A stretch of DNA of 64,000 nucleotides from Roseateles sp. (GTDB lineage Bacteria > Pseudomonadota > Gammaproteobacteria > Burkholderiales > Burkholderiaceae_C), in the NCBI GenBank assembly GCA_016790285.1, contig JAEUPJ010000030.1, positions 1 to 64,000 on the forward strand, in the 5' to 3' direction. The notes beneath the pieces were generated by a model, which worked only from the letters and a program-made list of their open reading frames with translations, searched no databases and had not been told where the DNA came from. Numbering within the stretch: position 1 is the first letter of the stretch; each line of letters opens with the position of its first letter. Of this stretch, positions 24,922-34,016 are shown in pieces. A program made the translations under genes and the position numbers.

Positions 24922-25677
24922 GTGGTCCTGTACGAGTACCCGTTCAACGAGAGCATCCGCACGATGCTCCGCCTCGAACACCTGTTTGACCGCCTCGGCG
25001 CCCTGATGGCCCGCGATACCGCGCTGGACCACCATTTCGCCCTGGTCACGCTGTTCGAGATCCTGGACGTCGCCTCTCGCGCCGACCTCAAGAGCGACCT
25101 GCTCAAGGAACTCGAAAAGCACAAGACGCAGTTCAACGCCTACCGCGGCAGCGCCGGCCTGGACGAAGCGCGCCTGGACGAGGTCATCGCCCGCATCGAC
25201 GGCGCCTTCCAGCGCCTGAACGCGCTCAGCGGCAAGACCGGCGCCACGCTGACGGCCAACGACTGGCTGATGAGCATCCGCAGCCGCATCAGCATCCCGG
25301 GCGGCACCTGTGAGTTCGACCTGCCCGCCTACTACAACTGGCAGCAACTGCTGCCGGTGCGCCGCCGCAAGGACCTGATGACCTGGGCCCAGACCCTGAT
25401 GCCCATGGCCGAAGCCCTGCAGGTGCTGCTCGGCCTGCTGCGCGACTCGGGCGCGCCACACAAGGTCGCGGCCACCGCGGGGCAGTTCCAGCAGAGCCTT
25501 CCCGCAGGCCGCGTCTACCAGTTGCTGCGCATGCGCATCGACCCGAGCCTCGGGCTCATCCCCGAGATCTCCGGCCACCGGCTGATGGTGTCCATCCGCC
25601 TGATGCGCCAGGACGAAGAAGGCCGGCTCAAGCTGGCCCCTGAAGACACCGGCTTCGAGCTGGCCCTGTGCGCATGA
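24922..25677 (+). CDS. zapD: Cell division protein ZapD
   Basis: ZapD (DUF1342, 251 aa) binds FtsZ C-terminal tails and bundles filaments at the Z-ring. The N-terminus [23 protein letters not shown] is highly characteristic. GTG at 24922 is the start, since no ATG fits before the conserved YEYPFNE. Its TGA overlaps the yacG ATG (ATGA). Confidence 0.95.
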   Translation: MVLYEYPFNESIRTMLRLEHLFDRLGALMARDTALDHHFALVTLFEILDVASRADLKSDLLKELEKHKTQFNAYRGSAGLDEARLDEVIARIDGAFQRLNALSGKTGATLTANDWLMSIRSRISIPGGTCEFDLPAYYNWQQLLPVRRRKDLMTWAQTLMPMAEALQVLLGLLRDSGAPHKVAATAGQFQQSLPAGRVYQLLRMRIDPSLGLIPEISGHRLMVSIRLMRQDEEGRLKLAPEDTGFELALCA

Positions 25678-25892
25678 GTGCCGAGTCCAAGCCCAAGGAG
25701 CGCGTCGTGCGCTGCCCGCAGTGCGGCGGCGACAGCATCTTCGCGCCCAGCAACAAGTGGCGCCCGTTCTGCACCGAACGCTGCCGCCAGATCGACCTGG
25801 GTGCCTGGGCGAGCGAGAGCTTTCGCGTGCCCGCGACGCCGCCACAGGACCCGGACGAACTCGGCCCGGGCGACGGGCCCCTGGTGCACTGA
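25674..25892 (+). CDS. yacG: DNA gyrase inhibitor YacG
   Basis: YacG is a small zinc protein (72 aa) that binds GyrB and blocks gyrase. The motif C-x2-C...C-x3-C is seen in RCPQCGG and [18 protein letters not shown] prefer ATG 25674, coupled by ATGA to zapD, over GTG 25668. The C-terminal tail is Pro/Asp-rich. It converges with the HAD hydrolase gene. Confidence 0.94.
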   Translation: MSAESKPKERVVRCPQCGGDSIFAPSNKWRPFCTERCRQIDLGAWASESFRVPATPPQDPDELGPGDGPLVH

Positions 25893-26513
25893 TCAGGCGT
25901 TGAGCAGGCGGCGCGACACCAGCTCGCGCCGGGCGCTCGCCGGGTCGGTGAACAGCACCGCCTGCCAGTCGCGCGCGAGTGCTGCCTCCACGTTGACGGG
26001 GTGGTCGTCCAGGAACAGCAGCTCCTCGGGCGGCACGCCGAAGTGGCGTTCAGCCAGGCTGAACATCTCCGCGCTCGGCTTGATCTGCTTGACCCGACCG
26101 GAAAACAAGCCCGAGGCGAACCACTCGGTCAGCGGGTAGGCCTGGCTCAGGTGGTCGGCGAAGGGCGCCGGCATGTTGGACAGGTAGTGCAGCGTGTGCC
26201 CGGCCGCACGCAGGTCGCGGATGAGCACGAGCGTGGCGGGGATGGGCAACAGCTCGTCCGGCACCGCGCGCACGACGGTGGCCACCTCGCCGCGCGGCCA
26301 GCCCGTGCGGGCCGCGATGCGGCGCACCACCTCGTCGGCGCTGATCAGGCCCTGGTCGAACAGGCCCCAGTCGCCGCCATAGTTCTGGAAGAAGACGGCC
26401 GCCGCGGCCGCCCCCTGCTCCAGCGTCTCGATGCGGTGCGGCCAGACGCGGGCGAGAAAGCTCGCCGGGTGCCAGCGAAAGACGACGCCACCGAAGTCGA
26501 AGACGATCCTCAT
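25893..26513 (-). CDS. HAD-superfamily hydrolase (YihX-like)
   Basis: A 206-aa HAD phosphatase. Motif I is FDFGGVVF, motif II SNMP (in LHYLSNMPAPF), motif III the Lys in VKQIKPSAEMF, and motif IV LFLDDHPVNV. The first aspartate pair is D-x-G rather than D-x-D, as in the YihX/haloacid-type subgroup. YihX enzymes act on alpha-D-glucose 1-phosphate, which would fit the pgi neighbour, but the substrate is inferred. It overlaps pgi by 4 bp. Confidence 0.88.
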   Translation of the reverse strand: MRIVFDFGGVVFRWHPASFLARVWPHRIETLEQGAAAAAVFFQNYGGDWGLFDQGLISADEVVRRIAARTGWPRGEVATVVRAVPDELLPIPATLVLIRDLRAAGHTLHYLSNMPAPFADHLSQAYPLTEWFASGLFSGRVKQIKPSAEMFSLAERHFGVPPEELLFLDDHPVNVEAALARDWQAVLFTDPASARRELVSRRLLNA

Positions 26514-28144
26514 GCCGACAGCAGGCGTTGCAGCAGGCCGGCCGTCGAGCCATCCAGGCCCGTGGTGTCGCCGGTGTCCAGGCGCGGCAGCAACTGGTTG
26601 CACAGCGCCTTGCCGAGTTCCACGCCCCATTGGTCGAAGCTGTTGATGCCCCACAGCGCGCCCGTCACGAACACGCGGTGCTCGTACAGCGCAATGAGGG
26701 CGCCGAGCGACCGGGGCGTCAGGGCGTCCAACACCAGCGTCGTGCTCGGCCGGTTGCCGGGGAAGCTGCGGTGGCGGGCCAGCACCTCGCGATCGAGCGT
26801 GGCCGAGGCGGTCGGCGCCTTCTCGGTGAGCGCTTCGGCCGCGGTCTTGCCCTGCATGAGCGCCTGGCTCTGCGCCAGGCAGTTGGCCAGCAGCTTGCGG
26901 TGCTGGTCGGCCAGCTTGTCGGCGAGTTCGCCCGAGGCGCCATGGTTGGGGCGCTTGACCGCGATGAACTCCACCGGGATCACATCCGTGCCCTGGTGCA
27001 GCATCTGGAAGTAGGCGTGCTGGCCATTGGTGCCGGCCTCGCCCCAGACGACCGGCGACGTGGCCAGTGCGAGCGTGTTGCCGTCGAGGTCGACCCCCTT
27101 GCCGTTGCTCTCCATCTCCAGCTGCTGCAGATAGGCCGGCAGACGGCGCAGGCCCTGGTGGTAGGGCGCCACGCTGCGGCTCGTGAAGCCGTGGAAGTTG
27201 CGGTACCAGATGTCGAGCAGGCCCAGCAGCACCGGGAGGTTGCGGGCCAGCGGCGTGGCGGCGAAGTGCTCGTCCATCGCATGCGCGCCGGCCAGCAAGG
27301 CGCGGAAGTGCTCGGCGCCCACCGCGATCGCGATCGGCAGGCCGATGACCGACCACAGCGAGTAGCGGCCACCCACCCAGTCCCAGAAGCCGAAGGCGGT
27401 GTCGATGCCGAAGGCGGCGGCCGCCGCCGTGTTGCTGCTGGTGGCGACGAAATGGCGCGCCACGTCCGTGCCGCCCTGCGCCAGGAACCAGGCCTTGGCG
27501 GCTTGTGCGTTGGCCAGCGTCTCCTGCGTCGTGAACGTCTTGGACGCGACGACGAACAGGGTGTGCCTGGCGTCCAGCCCGCGCAGCACGGGGGCCAGAT
27601 CATGGCCGTCGACGTTGGAGACGAAGTGCAGCTTCAGGCCCGGCGCGCGGAAGGCTTCCAGCGCCTGCACGACCATGGCGGGGCCGAGGTCGCTGCCGCC
27701 GATGCCGATGTGCACGACATCGGTGATGGCGCCGCGCTCGCCGCGCCGCACGCTCTCGGCGAAGGCGAGCATGGCGTCGAGCGAGGCCTGCACCTCTGCA
27801 TTGAAGGGCGCGCTGCTGCCGGCCGGCGCGCGCAGCGCCGTGTGCAGCACCGCGCGACCCTCGGTGTGGTTGACCGGGTCGCCGCGCAGCAGCGCGTCGC
27901 GTCGCGCCTCCAGGCCGCAGTCCTGCGCCAGCTTCAGCAGCAGCGCCAGCGTCGGCGCGTCGATGCGGTTCTTGGAGAGGTCGGCGAAGACCTCGGGCGC
28001 CTCGAAGGACAGCGCCTCAAACCGGCCCGCGTCGGCCTGGAAGGCTGCGCGGATGTCGAAGCCGCGACCGCCCGCGGCGCCGGCCTGGTCGAAATGGGCC
28101 TGCAGTTCGGCCCAGACGGGAGACTGGTCGCAGCGCCGGGTCAT
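26510..28144 (-). CDS. pgi: Glucose-6-phosphate isomerase
   Basis: Pgi (544 aa) interconverts glucose-6-P and fructose-6-P. Landmarks are VHIGIGGSDLGPAMV, the signature GEAGTNGQHAYFQMLHQGTD and the C-terminal FDQWGVELGKALC. The full length fits the bacterial enzyme. It overlaps the HAD gene by 4 bp and lies 2 bp after tal, so tal-pgi-HAD form one - strand operon for sugar-phosphate metabolism, divergent from zwf. Confidence 0.96.
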   Translation of the reverse strand: MTRRCDQSPVWAELQAHFDQAGAAGGRGFDIRAAFQADAGRFEALSFEAPEVFADLSKNRIDAPTLALLLKLAQDCGLEARRDALLRGDPVNHTEGRAVLHTALRAPAGSSAPFNAEVQASLDAMLAFAESVRRGERGAITDVVHIGIGGSDLGPAMVVQALEAFRAPGLKLHFVSNVDGHDLAPVLRGLDARHTLFVVASKTFTTQETLANAQAAKAWFLAQGGTDVARHFVATSSNTAAAAAFGIDTAFGFWDWVGGRYSLWSVIGLPIAIAVGAEHFRALLAGAHAMDEHFAATPLARNLPVLLGLLDIWYRNFHGFTSRSVAPYHQGLRRLPAYLQQLEMESNGKGVDLDGNTLALATSPVVWGEAGTNGQHAYFQMLHQGTDVIPVEFIAVKRPNHGASGELADKLADQHRKLLANCLAQSQALMQGKTAAEALTEKAPTASATLDREVLARHRSFPGNRPSTTLVLDALTPRSLGALIALYEHRVFVTGALWGINSFDQWGVELGKALCNQLLPRLDTGDTTGLDGSTAGLLQRLLSA

Positions 28145-28146
28145 GC

Positions 28147-29088
28147 TCAGGCTTCCTGGATGAGCTTGTCGAGCTTGCCGGCGTCCACGGCGAAGAGGCG
28201 GATGCCTTCGGCCAGCTTCTCGGTGGCCATGGCGTCCTCGTTGAGCGCGAAGCGGAAGGCGGCTTCGTCCAGGTGCACGAGCGGCATCGCGGGTGCCTTG
28301 GCAGCGTCGAGCGCGCGCTCGAGCCTGGCGTCGGTGGCCTGCAGCTGGGCCAGCAGGTCGGGGCTGATGGTGAGCAGGTCGCAGCCGGCCAGCGCCTGGA
28401 TCTGGCCGATGTTGCGGAAGCTCGCGCCCATCACCTCGGTCTTGATGCCGTGCTGCTTGAAGTAGGCGTAGATCTGCGTCACGGACTTCACGCCGGGGTC
28501 GTTCACGCCGGCCATCGCGGCCTCGTCCCAGCTGGCGCCGGCCTGCTTCTTGTACCAGTCGTAGATGCGGCCGACGAACGGCGAGATCAGCTGCACCTTG
28601 GCCTCGCCGCAGGCCACCGCCTGGGCGAAGGCGAACAGCAGCGTCAGGTTGCAGTGGATGCCCTCGCGCTCAAGCTCCGCGGCGGCCTGGATGCCTTCCC
28701 ATGTCGAGGCCAGCTTGATCAGCACGCGATCGCGAGAGATGCCGGCGGCTTCGTACAGGGCGATGAGGCGGCGCGCACGCGACAACGACGCGGCCTTGTC
28801 GAACGACAGGCGGGCATCGACTTCGGTGGACACGCGGCCGGGCACGACCTTCAGGATTTCCAGCCCGAAGCGCACCAGCACCTGGTCGACGATCTCGTCC
28901 AGCGCCTTGCCGCGGTGGGCGGCCACGGTTTCCTTCAGCAGCGGTGCGTAGTCGGGCGACTGCACGGCCTTCAGGATCAGCGAAGGGTTGGTCGTCGCGT
29001 CACGCGGAGCGAACTGGGCGAGCTGCAGGAAGTTGCCCGTGTCGGCAACGACGGTGGTGAAGGCTTTGAGCTGGTCGAGCTGGTTCAT
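28147..29088 (-). CDS. tal: Transaldolase
   Basis: Transaldolase (313 aa) of the pentose phosphate pathway. The Schiff-base lysine lies in [16 protein letters not shown]. Other marks are [12 protein letters not shown] near the N-terminus and [10 protein letters not shown]. Start ATG 29088 ([14 protein letters not shown]) is standard for TalB; the in-frame ATG at 29151 falls in the promoter region. It is divergent from zwf across a 123-bp regulatory gap. Confidence 0.96.
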   Translation of the reverse strand: MNQLDQLKAFTTVVADTGNFLQLAQFAPRDATTNPSLILKAVQSPDYAPLLKETVAAHRGKALDEIVDQVLVRFGLEILKVVPGRVSTEVDARLSFDKAASLSRARRLIALYEAAGISRDRVLIKLASTWEGIQAAAELEREGIHCNLTLLFAFAQAVACGEAKVQLISPFVGRIYDWYKKQAGASWDEAAMAGVNDPGVKSVTQIYAYFKQHGIKTEVMGASFRNIGQIQALAGCDLLTISPDLLAQLQATDARLERALDAAKAPAMPLVHLDEAAFRFALNEDAMATEKLAEGIRLFAVDAGKLDKLIQEA

Positions 29089-29115
29089 GGTGGGGCTGTC
29101 CTCGGGTCCGACTGA

Positions 29116-29146
29116 TTGACCCGGCAAAGAAACTGCTGCATAGTAT
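29116..29146 (+). promoter_or_regulatory. Candidate promoter of zwf
   Basis: TTGACC (29116-29121) lies upstream of TAGTAT (29141-29146) with a 19-bp spacer; the alternative -10 CATAGT (29139-29144) gives 17 bp. Transcription would begin close to 29152, inside the candidate palindrome that follows. The divergent tal promoter must lie in the same gap. Confidence 0.4.
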
Positions 29147-29150
29147 TTCA

Positions 29151-29165
29151 CGAAACTTAGTTACA
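29151..29165. promoter_or_regulatory. Candidate HexR/RpiR operator between tal and zwf
   Basis: CGAAACTTAGTTACA is an imperfect palindrome centred on AAC-TTA-GTT. Its right half (GTTACA) resembles the half-site of known HexR operators. It overlaps the expected start of zwf transcription, and a HexR-type gene follows zwf. The assignment is inferred. Confidence 0.4.
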
Positions 29166-29211
29166 CAACGGTTAGCGCCTCATGGGAGGCCCTGGCCTGG
29201 AGACCCCGCAG

Positions 29212-30657
29212 ATGTCTTTCGATCTCGTGTTCTTTGGCGGCACCGGCGACCTGACGTGGCGCAAGCTGATGCCCGCGCTGTTCCAGGCCTTCCGGCACGG
29301 CAAGTTGCCCGAAGGCGGTCGCATTCTCGCCGTCGCGCGCGATGAACAGAGTGACGAGCGTTACCGCGAGTGGCTCAAGGAGCGCTTCCGCGAGGTCGAG
29401 GCCGGCAAGCGGCCGAGCGACGAGGAGTTCGCGCGGTTTGCCGAACTCATCCACTACCGGCGCATGGACCTCTCCCAGCCCGAGCACTACCAGGGCCTGA
29501 AGGACTGGCTGGACGCGCGCAACGCCGACACCGTGGTGCTGTACCTGGCCACCAGCCCGCATCTCTTCACCGGCATCTGCCAGCAGCTGGGCGCCGTGGG
29601 CCTGAACCACGACAAGGTGCGCGTGGTGCTCGAAAAGCCGCTGGGCCACGACCTGGCCAGCGCCCAGGAGATCAACCGCACGGTGCGCTCGGTCTTCCAC
29701 GAGCGCCAGGCCTTCCGCATCGACCACTACCTGGGCAAGCCCTCGGTGCAGAACCTGATGGCGCTGCGCTTCGGCAATGCGCTGTTCGAGCCGCTGTGGC
29801 GCCGCGAGAGCATCGCCAACATCCAGATCACCCTGGCCGAGCAGCTCGGCGTGGGCACACGTGGCGCCTTCTACGACGGCACCGGCGCGCTGCGCGACAT
29901 GATCCAGAACCATGCGCTGCAGCTCCTCACGATGATCGCGATGGAGCCGCCGGCCAGCAACGACGCCGACGCCATCCGCGACGAAAAGCTCAAGGTGCTG
30001 CGAGCGCTCAAGCCCTTCACGCGCGAGTCGGTCGGCCGCGACGTCGTGCGCGGCCAGTACCGCGCCGGCATGTGCGGCGGCCACCCGGTGCCGGGCTACC
30101 TGGAAGAGGTCAAGGTGCCGCCCGACAGCACCTGCGAGACCTTCGTCGCGCTGCGCACGGAGGTCGAGAACTGGCGCTGGGCGGGCGTGCCCTTCTACCT
30201 GCGCACCGGCAAGCGCCTGTCCGCACGCGACGCGCAGATCGTCGTGAACTTCCGCCCGGTGCCGCACCAGATCTTCCCGGGTGCGAGCGTGCCCAATCGC
30301 CTCGTCATCAAGCTGCAGCCCGAGGACGGCCTGGAGCTGCAACTGCTGGCCCAGAAGGGCTCGGGCCACGGCGAGCAGCTCACGCCGGTCACGCTGGACC
30401 TGGACTTCGACAAGGCCTTCGCCGCCCAACGCGTGGGTGCCTACGAACGCCTGCTGCTGGAAGCCATCGCCGGCCGCCTGAACCTCTTCGTGCGCAGCGA
30501 CGAGCAGGAGCAGGCCTGGCGCTGGGTGGAACCCATCCTGGACGCCTGGGAAGCGGACGGCAACGGCCCGCGCCCCTACGCGGCGGGCTCCTGGGGCCCG
30601 GCCGCCGCCAGCGCCCTCGTGGCGCGCGACGGCTTCAGCTGGGCGGAAGAACAATGA
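29212..30657 (+). CDS. zwf: Glucose-6-phosphate 1-dehydrogenase
   Basis: Zwf (481 aa) oxidises glucose-6-P to 6-phosphogluconolactone. The nucleotide-binding motif is FFGGTGDLTWRKL, slightly different from the common GASGDLAKRKL. The active-site signature is RIDHYLGKPSVQNL. YRAGMCGGHPVPGYLEE and the C-terminal WRWVEPILDAW complete the family pattern. I prefer ATG 29212 (MSFDLVFFGG), with GGAG nine bases upstream, over ATG 29182. A HexR-type regulator follows after 49 bp. Confidence 0.95.
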   Translation: MSFDLVFFGGTGDLTWRKLMPALFQAFRHGKLPEGGRILAVARDEQSDERYREWLKERFREVEAGKRPSDEEFARFAELIHYRRMDLSQPEHYQGLKDWLDARNADTVVLYLATSPHLFTGICQQLGAVGLNHDKVRVVLEKPLGHDLASAQEINRTVRSVFHERQAFRIDHYLGKPSVQNLMALRFGNALFEPLWRRESIANIQITLAEQLGVGTRGAFYDGTGALRDMIQNHALQLLTMIAMEPPASNDADAIRDEKLKVLRALKPFTRESVGRDVVRGQYRAGMCGGHPVPGYLEEVKVPPDSTCETFVALRTEVENWRWAGVPFYLRTGKRLSARDAQIVVNFRPVPHQIFPGASVPNRLVIKLQPEDGLELQLLAQKGSGHGEQLTPVTLDLDFDKAFAAQRVGAYERLLLEAIAGRLNLFVRSDEQEQAWRWVEPILDAWEADGNGPRPYAAGSWGPAAASALVARDGFSWAEEQ

Positions 30658-30706
30658 AGGCCGCCACGCGGGGCCTGACCACTGACCCGTTCAACGGGGA
30701 GCAGAC

Positions 30707-31573
30707 ATGAGCATTCTCGAGCGCGTCAAGGCCGCCCTGCCGGCACTGCCGCCGGCCGAGCAACGGGTGGCCAAGCTGCTGCTGGCCGACGCCCGCAGCT
30801 TCGCGAGCCTGCCGGTCAGCGAACTGGCCGACCGCTCGCATGTGAGCAAGCCGACCGTGGTGCGCTTTTGCCGCAGCGTGGGCTACGACGGCCTGGCCGA
30901 CTTCAAGCTCAAGCTTGCCGGCAGCGTGAACGAGGGCGTGCCCTTCGTGCACCGCGCGGTCGATGAAGACGACAAGCCGGCGGACATCATCGTGAAGGTG
31001 GTGGACAACGCCGTCGCCGCCCTGCTGCACTACCGCAACGACGCGGCGAGCCACGCCTTCGAGCGCGCCATCGACGCGCTGGCCGACTCGGCCCGGCACG
31101 GCCGGCGCATCGAGTTCTACGGCGTGGGCAACTCAGGGATCGTGGCGCAGGACGCGCAGCACAAGTTCTTCCGCCTCGGGGTCAACACCGTCGCCACCAG
31201 CGACGGCCACGTGCAGCTGATGAGCGCCACCATGCTGCAGCCGGGCGACTGCGCCGTCATCATCAGCAACTCCGGCCGTAGCCGCGACCTGCTGGATGCC
31301 GCCGAGATCGCGCGCAAGAAGGGCGCGACCATCATCATCATCACCGCGAGCGCCTCGCCGCTGGCGCAGCTGGCCCTGGGCCCGAGCCAGATCCTGCTGG
31401 CGGTGGACCATCCGGAAGACTTCGACCGCTACAGCCCCATGGTGTCGCGGCTGCTGCACCTGATCGCAGTGGACATCCTGACCACGGGCGTGGCGCTGCG
31501 CCTGGGCCAGCACCTGAGGCCGGTGCTGCAGGAGATCAAGAAGAACCTGCGGGCGAAGCGTTACGCCGGTTGA
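30707..31573 (+). CDS. hexR: HexR/RpiR-family transcriptional regulator
   Basis: A 288-aa regulator with an N-terminal RpiR helix-turn-helix (LPVSELADRSHVSKPTVVRFCRSVG) and a C-terminal SIS sugar-phosphate domain (GVGNSGIVAQDAQHKFFRLG, VIISNSGRSRDLL). HexR proteins repress zwf, edd and eda and are released by 2-keto-3-deoxy-6-phosphogluconate. The position directly after zwf supports this identity over other RpiR members. It probably binds in the tal-zwf gap. Confidence 0.88.
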   Translation: MSILERVKAALPALPPAEQRVAKLLLADARSFASLPVSELADRSHVSKPTVVRFCRSVGYDGLADFKLKLAGSVNEGVPFVHRAVDEDDKPADIIVKVVDNAVAALLHYRNDAASHAFERAIDALADSARHGRRIEFYGVGNSGIVAQDAQHKFFRLGVNTVATSDGHVQLMSATMLQPGDCAVIISNSGRSRDLLDAAEIARKKGATIIIITASASPLAQLALGPSQILLAVDHPEDFDRYSPMVSRLLHLIAVDILTTGVALRLGQHLRPVLQEIKKNLRAKRYAG

Positions 31574-31596
31574 AAGGGCTCACGCCCTGTCGGCTT

Positions 31597-31644
31597 CAGC
31601 GGCCCCTTCGAGGGGGCGCCGCTGGTTGTCCGGCGAGAAGCCGG
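31597..31644. terminator. Hairpins between convergent hexR and mlaB
   Basis: CAGCGG (31597-31602) pairs with CCGCTG (31619-31624) enclosing a CCCC-TTCGA-GGGG inner stem. A second small stem, CCGGC/GCCGG, lies at 31630-31644. Together they fill most of the ~100-bp convergent gap and probably end both transcripts. Confidence 0.5.
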
Positions 31645-31670
31645 CTCCACGCCGGCCGCTTGACGGGGCA

Positions 31671-31979
31671 CTAACCCGCGGCGGGCCAGAGCAACTCCGC
31701 CACACCGTAAACACGCGCAAGCTCGCGCAGCTTGTCGGGGGCGTCGTTGAGCTTGAGCGTCGCGCCCTGCTCTCCGCACTGGCGCGAGGCGGACAGCAGC
31801 AGGCTGAGTGCGGACGAATCGAAGTCCGTCAGCTCGGCTGCGGACAGGCGCACCTCCCGGCCGGCGGCTGCCAGCACCTGGGCCGCCTCGGCGCGCAGCG
31901 CGGGCGACATCTGCGCCCAGGCGGCGCGGGCGCCGTCCATGCGCAATCGCGCCGGAAGCTTCAGCCCGCTCAAGTTCAA
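31671..31979 (-). CDS. mlaB: STAS-domain protein MlaB
   Basis: MlaB (102 aa) is the cytosolic STAS protein that stabilises and activates the MlaFE transporter. The core is LTDFDSSALSLLLSASRQC, with the conserved serine of STAS domains, and the C-terminus is ARVYGVAELLWPAA. I take TTG 31979 as start, overlapping the mlaC stop (TTGA), because LPARL near the N-terminus matches the LPAEL of relatives. ATG 31940 would cut off this strand. Confidence 0.85.
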   Translation of the reverse strand: MNLSGLKLPARLRMDGARAAWAQMSPALRAEAAQVLAAAGREVRLSAAELTDFDSSALSLLLSASRQCGEQGATLKLNDAPDKLRELARVYGVAELLWPAAG

Positions 31980-32611
31980 CCCTTCGCCGGCCCTGCGGCC
32001 TTGGCGTTCTTCTCGGCCAGGCTCTTGATCAGGCCGTCGATGCCGTTGGCGCCGATCTCCTGGGCGAAGCTGTTGCGGTATTGATCCGCGAGCCAGATGC
32101 CGAGCACGTTCACGTCGTAGATCTTCCACTCGGCACCGGCCTTCTCCAGACGGTAGTCGAGCTGGATGGGGTCGCCCTTGCCGCGGATCTCGGTGCGGAC
32201 GACAACTTCGGTGTCGGTGGGCTGGGCGCGCAGGGGCTTCAGGCCGATGGTCTGGTCCTTCACCTGCGTGAGCGCGCCGGCATAGGTGCGCACGAGCAGG
32301 GTCTTGAATTCAGCCTGCAGCTTGGTCTGCTGCTCAGGCGTCGCCTGGCGCCAGAAGCGGCCGACAGCTGACGACGTCATGCGCTGGAAGTTCACGTGAG
32401 GCATCACCTTGCTGTCCACCAGCGCAATGATCTTGTTGATGTTGCCGGACTGGATGTCCTTGTCGGCCTTGACGGCTTCGATGGTTTCCAGCGAGAGCTG
32501 GCGGATGAGCTGGTCGGGGGCGCTGGCGTCCGCCGCATGGGCGGCGTGCACGAGGCCCAGGCCAAGCGTGGCCACGGTGAGCAGACGGCGCAGGGATTTC
32601 AGCAGGGTCAT
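31976..32611 (-). CDS. mlaC: Periplasmic phospholipid-binding protein MlaC
   Basis: MlaC (211 aa) ferries phospholipids across the periplasm between the MlaA complex and MlaFEDB. A signal peptide (LLTVATLGLGLVHAAHA) is followed by the Tol-Toluene tolerance Ttg2 fold: VMPHVNFQRMTSSAVGRFWRQATPEQ and YDVNVLGIWLADQYRNSFAQEI. It lies between mlaA and mlaB in the operon. Confidence 0.95.
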   Translation of the reverse strand: MTLLKSLRRLLTVATLGLGLVHAAHAADASAPDQLIRQLSLETIEAVKADKDIQSGNINKIIALVDSKVMPHVNFQRMTSSAVGRFWRQATPEQQTKLQAEFKTLLVRTYAGALTQVKDQTIGLKPLRAQPTDTEVVVRTEIRGKGDPIQLDYRLEKAGAEWKIYDVNVLGIWLADQYRNSFAQEIGANGIDGLIKSLAEKNAKAAGPAKG

Positions 32612-32670
32612 GGTGTCGCTTTCTCTGAACGGGACGGGTGCTCAACGCACCAGCCCCGGGTTTGGTTGGC

Positions 32671-33504
32671 TCAGCGTGCCGCGGCGGACGCAGGCTCAGC
32701 TGGCTTTTTGACGGTCGGGGCCGGTTCGGCAGCCGCCGGCGCCGAAGCACCGTTGCCCGGCACGAGCACCTCGACCTCTTCGTCATCATCGAAGCTGCCG
32801 CGGCGCTGGAGATAGGCGTCCCGGTAAAAGGTGTATTTGTCCAGCGCTATGCCTTCAAGCATCTCGCCGGCGCGCAGGAAGTTGGCGCGCGTGTTGATGA
32901 GGTTCAGCGCCGTGATGGCGACCTTCTTGCTGCCGTCGTCGAACACGACGGCGGGCGAGGCCTGCCAGTCGATGGGTAACGCCAGCGAATCGCGCACGGA
33001 CGACGGGCCGAACACCGGCCAGACGATGTAGGCGCCTGTGCCCATGCCCCATTTGCCCAGGGTCTTGCCGAAGTCCTGGCTGTTCTTCTCCAGCCCGGCC
33101 TCGGTGGCCACGTCCAGCACGCCGGCCAGGCCGAGGGTGGAGTTCACGGCAAAGCGCATGCCTTGCTCGACACCCGCCTTGAAGCGCCCCTGCAGCAGCA
33201 GGTTCACGGCCGACCAGGCGTCGCCGATGTTGCCGAAGAAGTTGTCGATGCCGGTGCGGATGGGCGACGGCACGATCTCGGAATAGGCCGTGGCGACCGG
33301 CTTGAGGACGTTCTCGTCGAGCTTCTCGTTGAAGGCAAAGACCTTGCGGTTCCAGGATTCCCACGGGTCCAGCCGCTGGCCCTTGGAGCCCATGACCTTG
33401 TCGACGGCGCGCTCGATGCGCGTGCCCACGCCCTTGACGGTCTGGCAGCCCGTCAGGCCGACGACCAGGACCATGAGGGTCAGGATCTTGAACAGGCGGC
33501 TCAC
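32671..33504 (-). CDS. mlaA: Outer-membrane lipoprotein MlaA (VacJ)
   Basis: MlaA (277 aa) forms a ring in the outer membrane that removes misplaced outer-leaflet phospholipid. It has lipobox LTGC, then DPWESWNRKVFAFNEKLDE and IRTGIDNFFGNIGDAWSAVN, both typical. TGAYIVWPVFGPSSVRDSL is the conserved core. The C-terminal tail is Ala/Pro-rich. In E. coli mlaA lies apart from mlaFEDCB; here it sits inside the operon between mlaD and mlaC. Confidence 0.95.
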   Translation of the reverse strand: MSRLFKILTLMVLVVGLTGCQTVKGVGTRIERAVDKVMGSKGQRLDPWESWNRKVFAFNEKLDENVLKPVATAYSEIVPSPIRTGIDNFFGNIGDAWSAVNLLLQGRFKAGVEQGMRFAVNSTLGLAGVLDVATEAGLEKNSQDFGKTLGKWGMGTGAYIVWPVFGPSSVRDSLALPIDWQASPAVVFDDGSKKVAITALNLINTRANFLRAGEMLEGIALDKYTFYRDAYLQRRGSFDDDEEVEVLVPGNGASAPAAAEPAPTVKKPAEPASAAAR

Positions 33505-34004
33505 GGCTTGCCTCCCGCAGCGGCGGCCGGCTGGGCCGCGGCGCTGCCCATGTCGGACGCCTTGCTGTTGATGAACTGGCCGATGAGGTTCTCCAGCACC
33601 ACGGCGCTCTGCGTCTGGCGGATCACGTCGCCGCTGGCGAGGTTCTTCTCGTCCGCGCCGGGCTCCAGGCCGATGTACTGCTCACCCAGCAGGCCTGCCG
33701 TCAGGATCTTGGCCGAGCTGTCCTTCGGGAAGAGCGTGCCCTTCTGAAGGTTCAACACGACCCGGGCCTGGAAGGTCTTGTCGTCAAACGTGATGGATTC
33801 GACCCGGCCGACCACCACGCCCGCGCTCTTGACCGCCGCACGGGCCTTGAGCCCGCCGATGTTGTCAAAGCGCGCCGACACCTGGTAGGTCTCGTCGAAA
33901 TTGAGGCTGAGCAGGTTGCCTGCCTTGAGCGCCAGGAAGAGCAGGGCCGCGCCGCCAATCAGCACGAAAAACCCCACCCAGGCGTCGTATCGAGAGGATT
34001 GCAT
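33501..34004 (-). CDS. mlaD: MCE-domain phospholipid transport protein MlaD
   Basis: MlaD (167 aa) is the hexameric MCE ring anchored in the inner membrane. An N-terminal membrane segment (WVGFFVLIGGAALLFLALKAG) is followed by the MCE domain (ARFDNIGGLKARAAVKSAGVVVGRV; LLGEQYIGLEPG). It overlaps mlaA by 4 bp and follows mlaE by 12 bp. Confidence 0.95.
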   Translation of the reverse strand: MQSSRYDAWVGFFVLIGGAALLFLALKAGNLLSLNFDETYQVSARFDNIGGLKARAAVKSAGVVVGRVESITFDDKTFQARVVLNLQKGTLFPKDSSAKILTAGLLGEQYIGLEPGADEKNLASGDVIRQTQSAVVLENLIGQFINSKASDMGSAAAQPAAAAGGKP

Positions 34005-34016
34005 CCTTCCTTCTCC

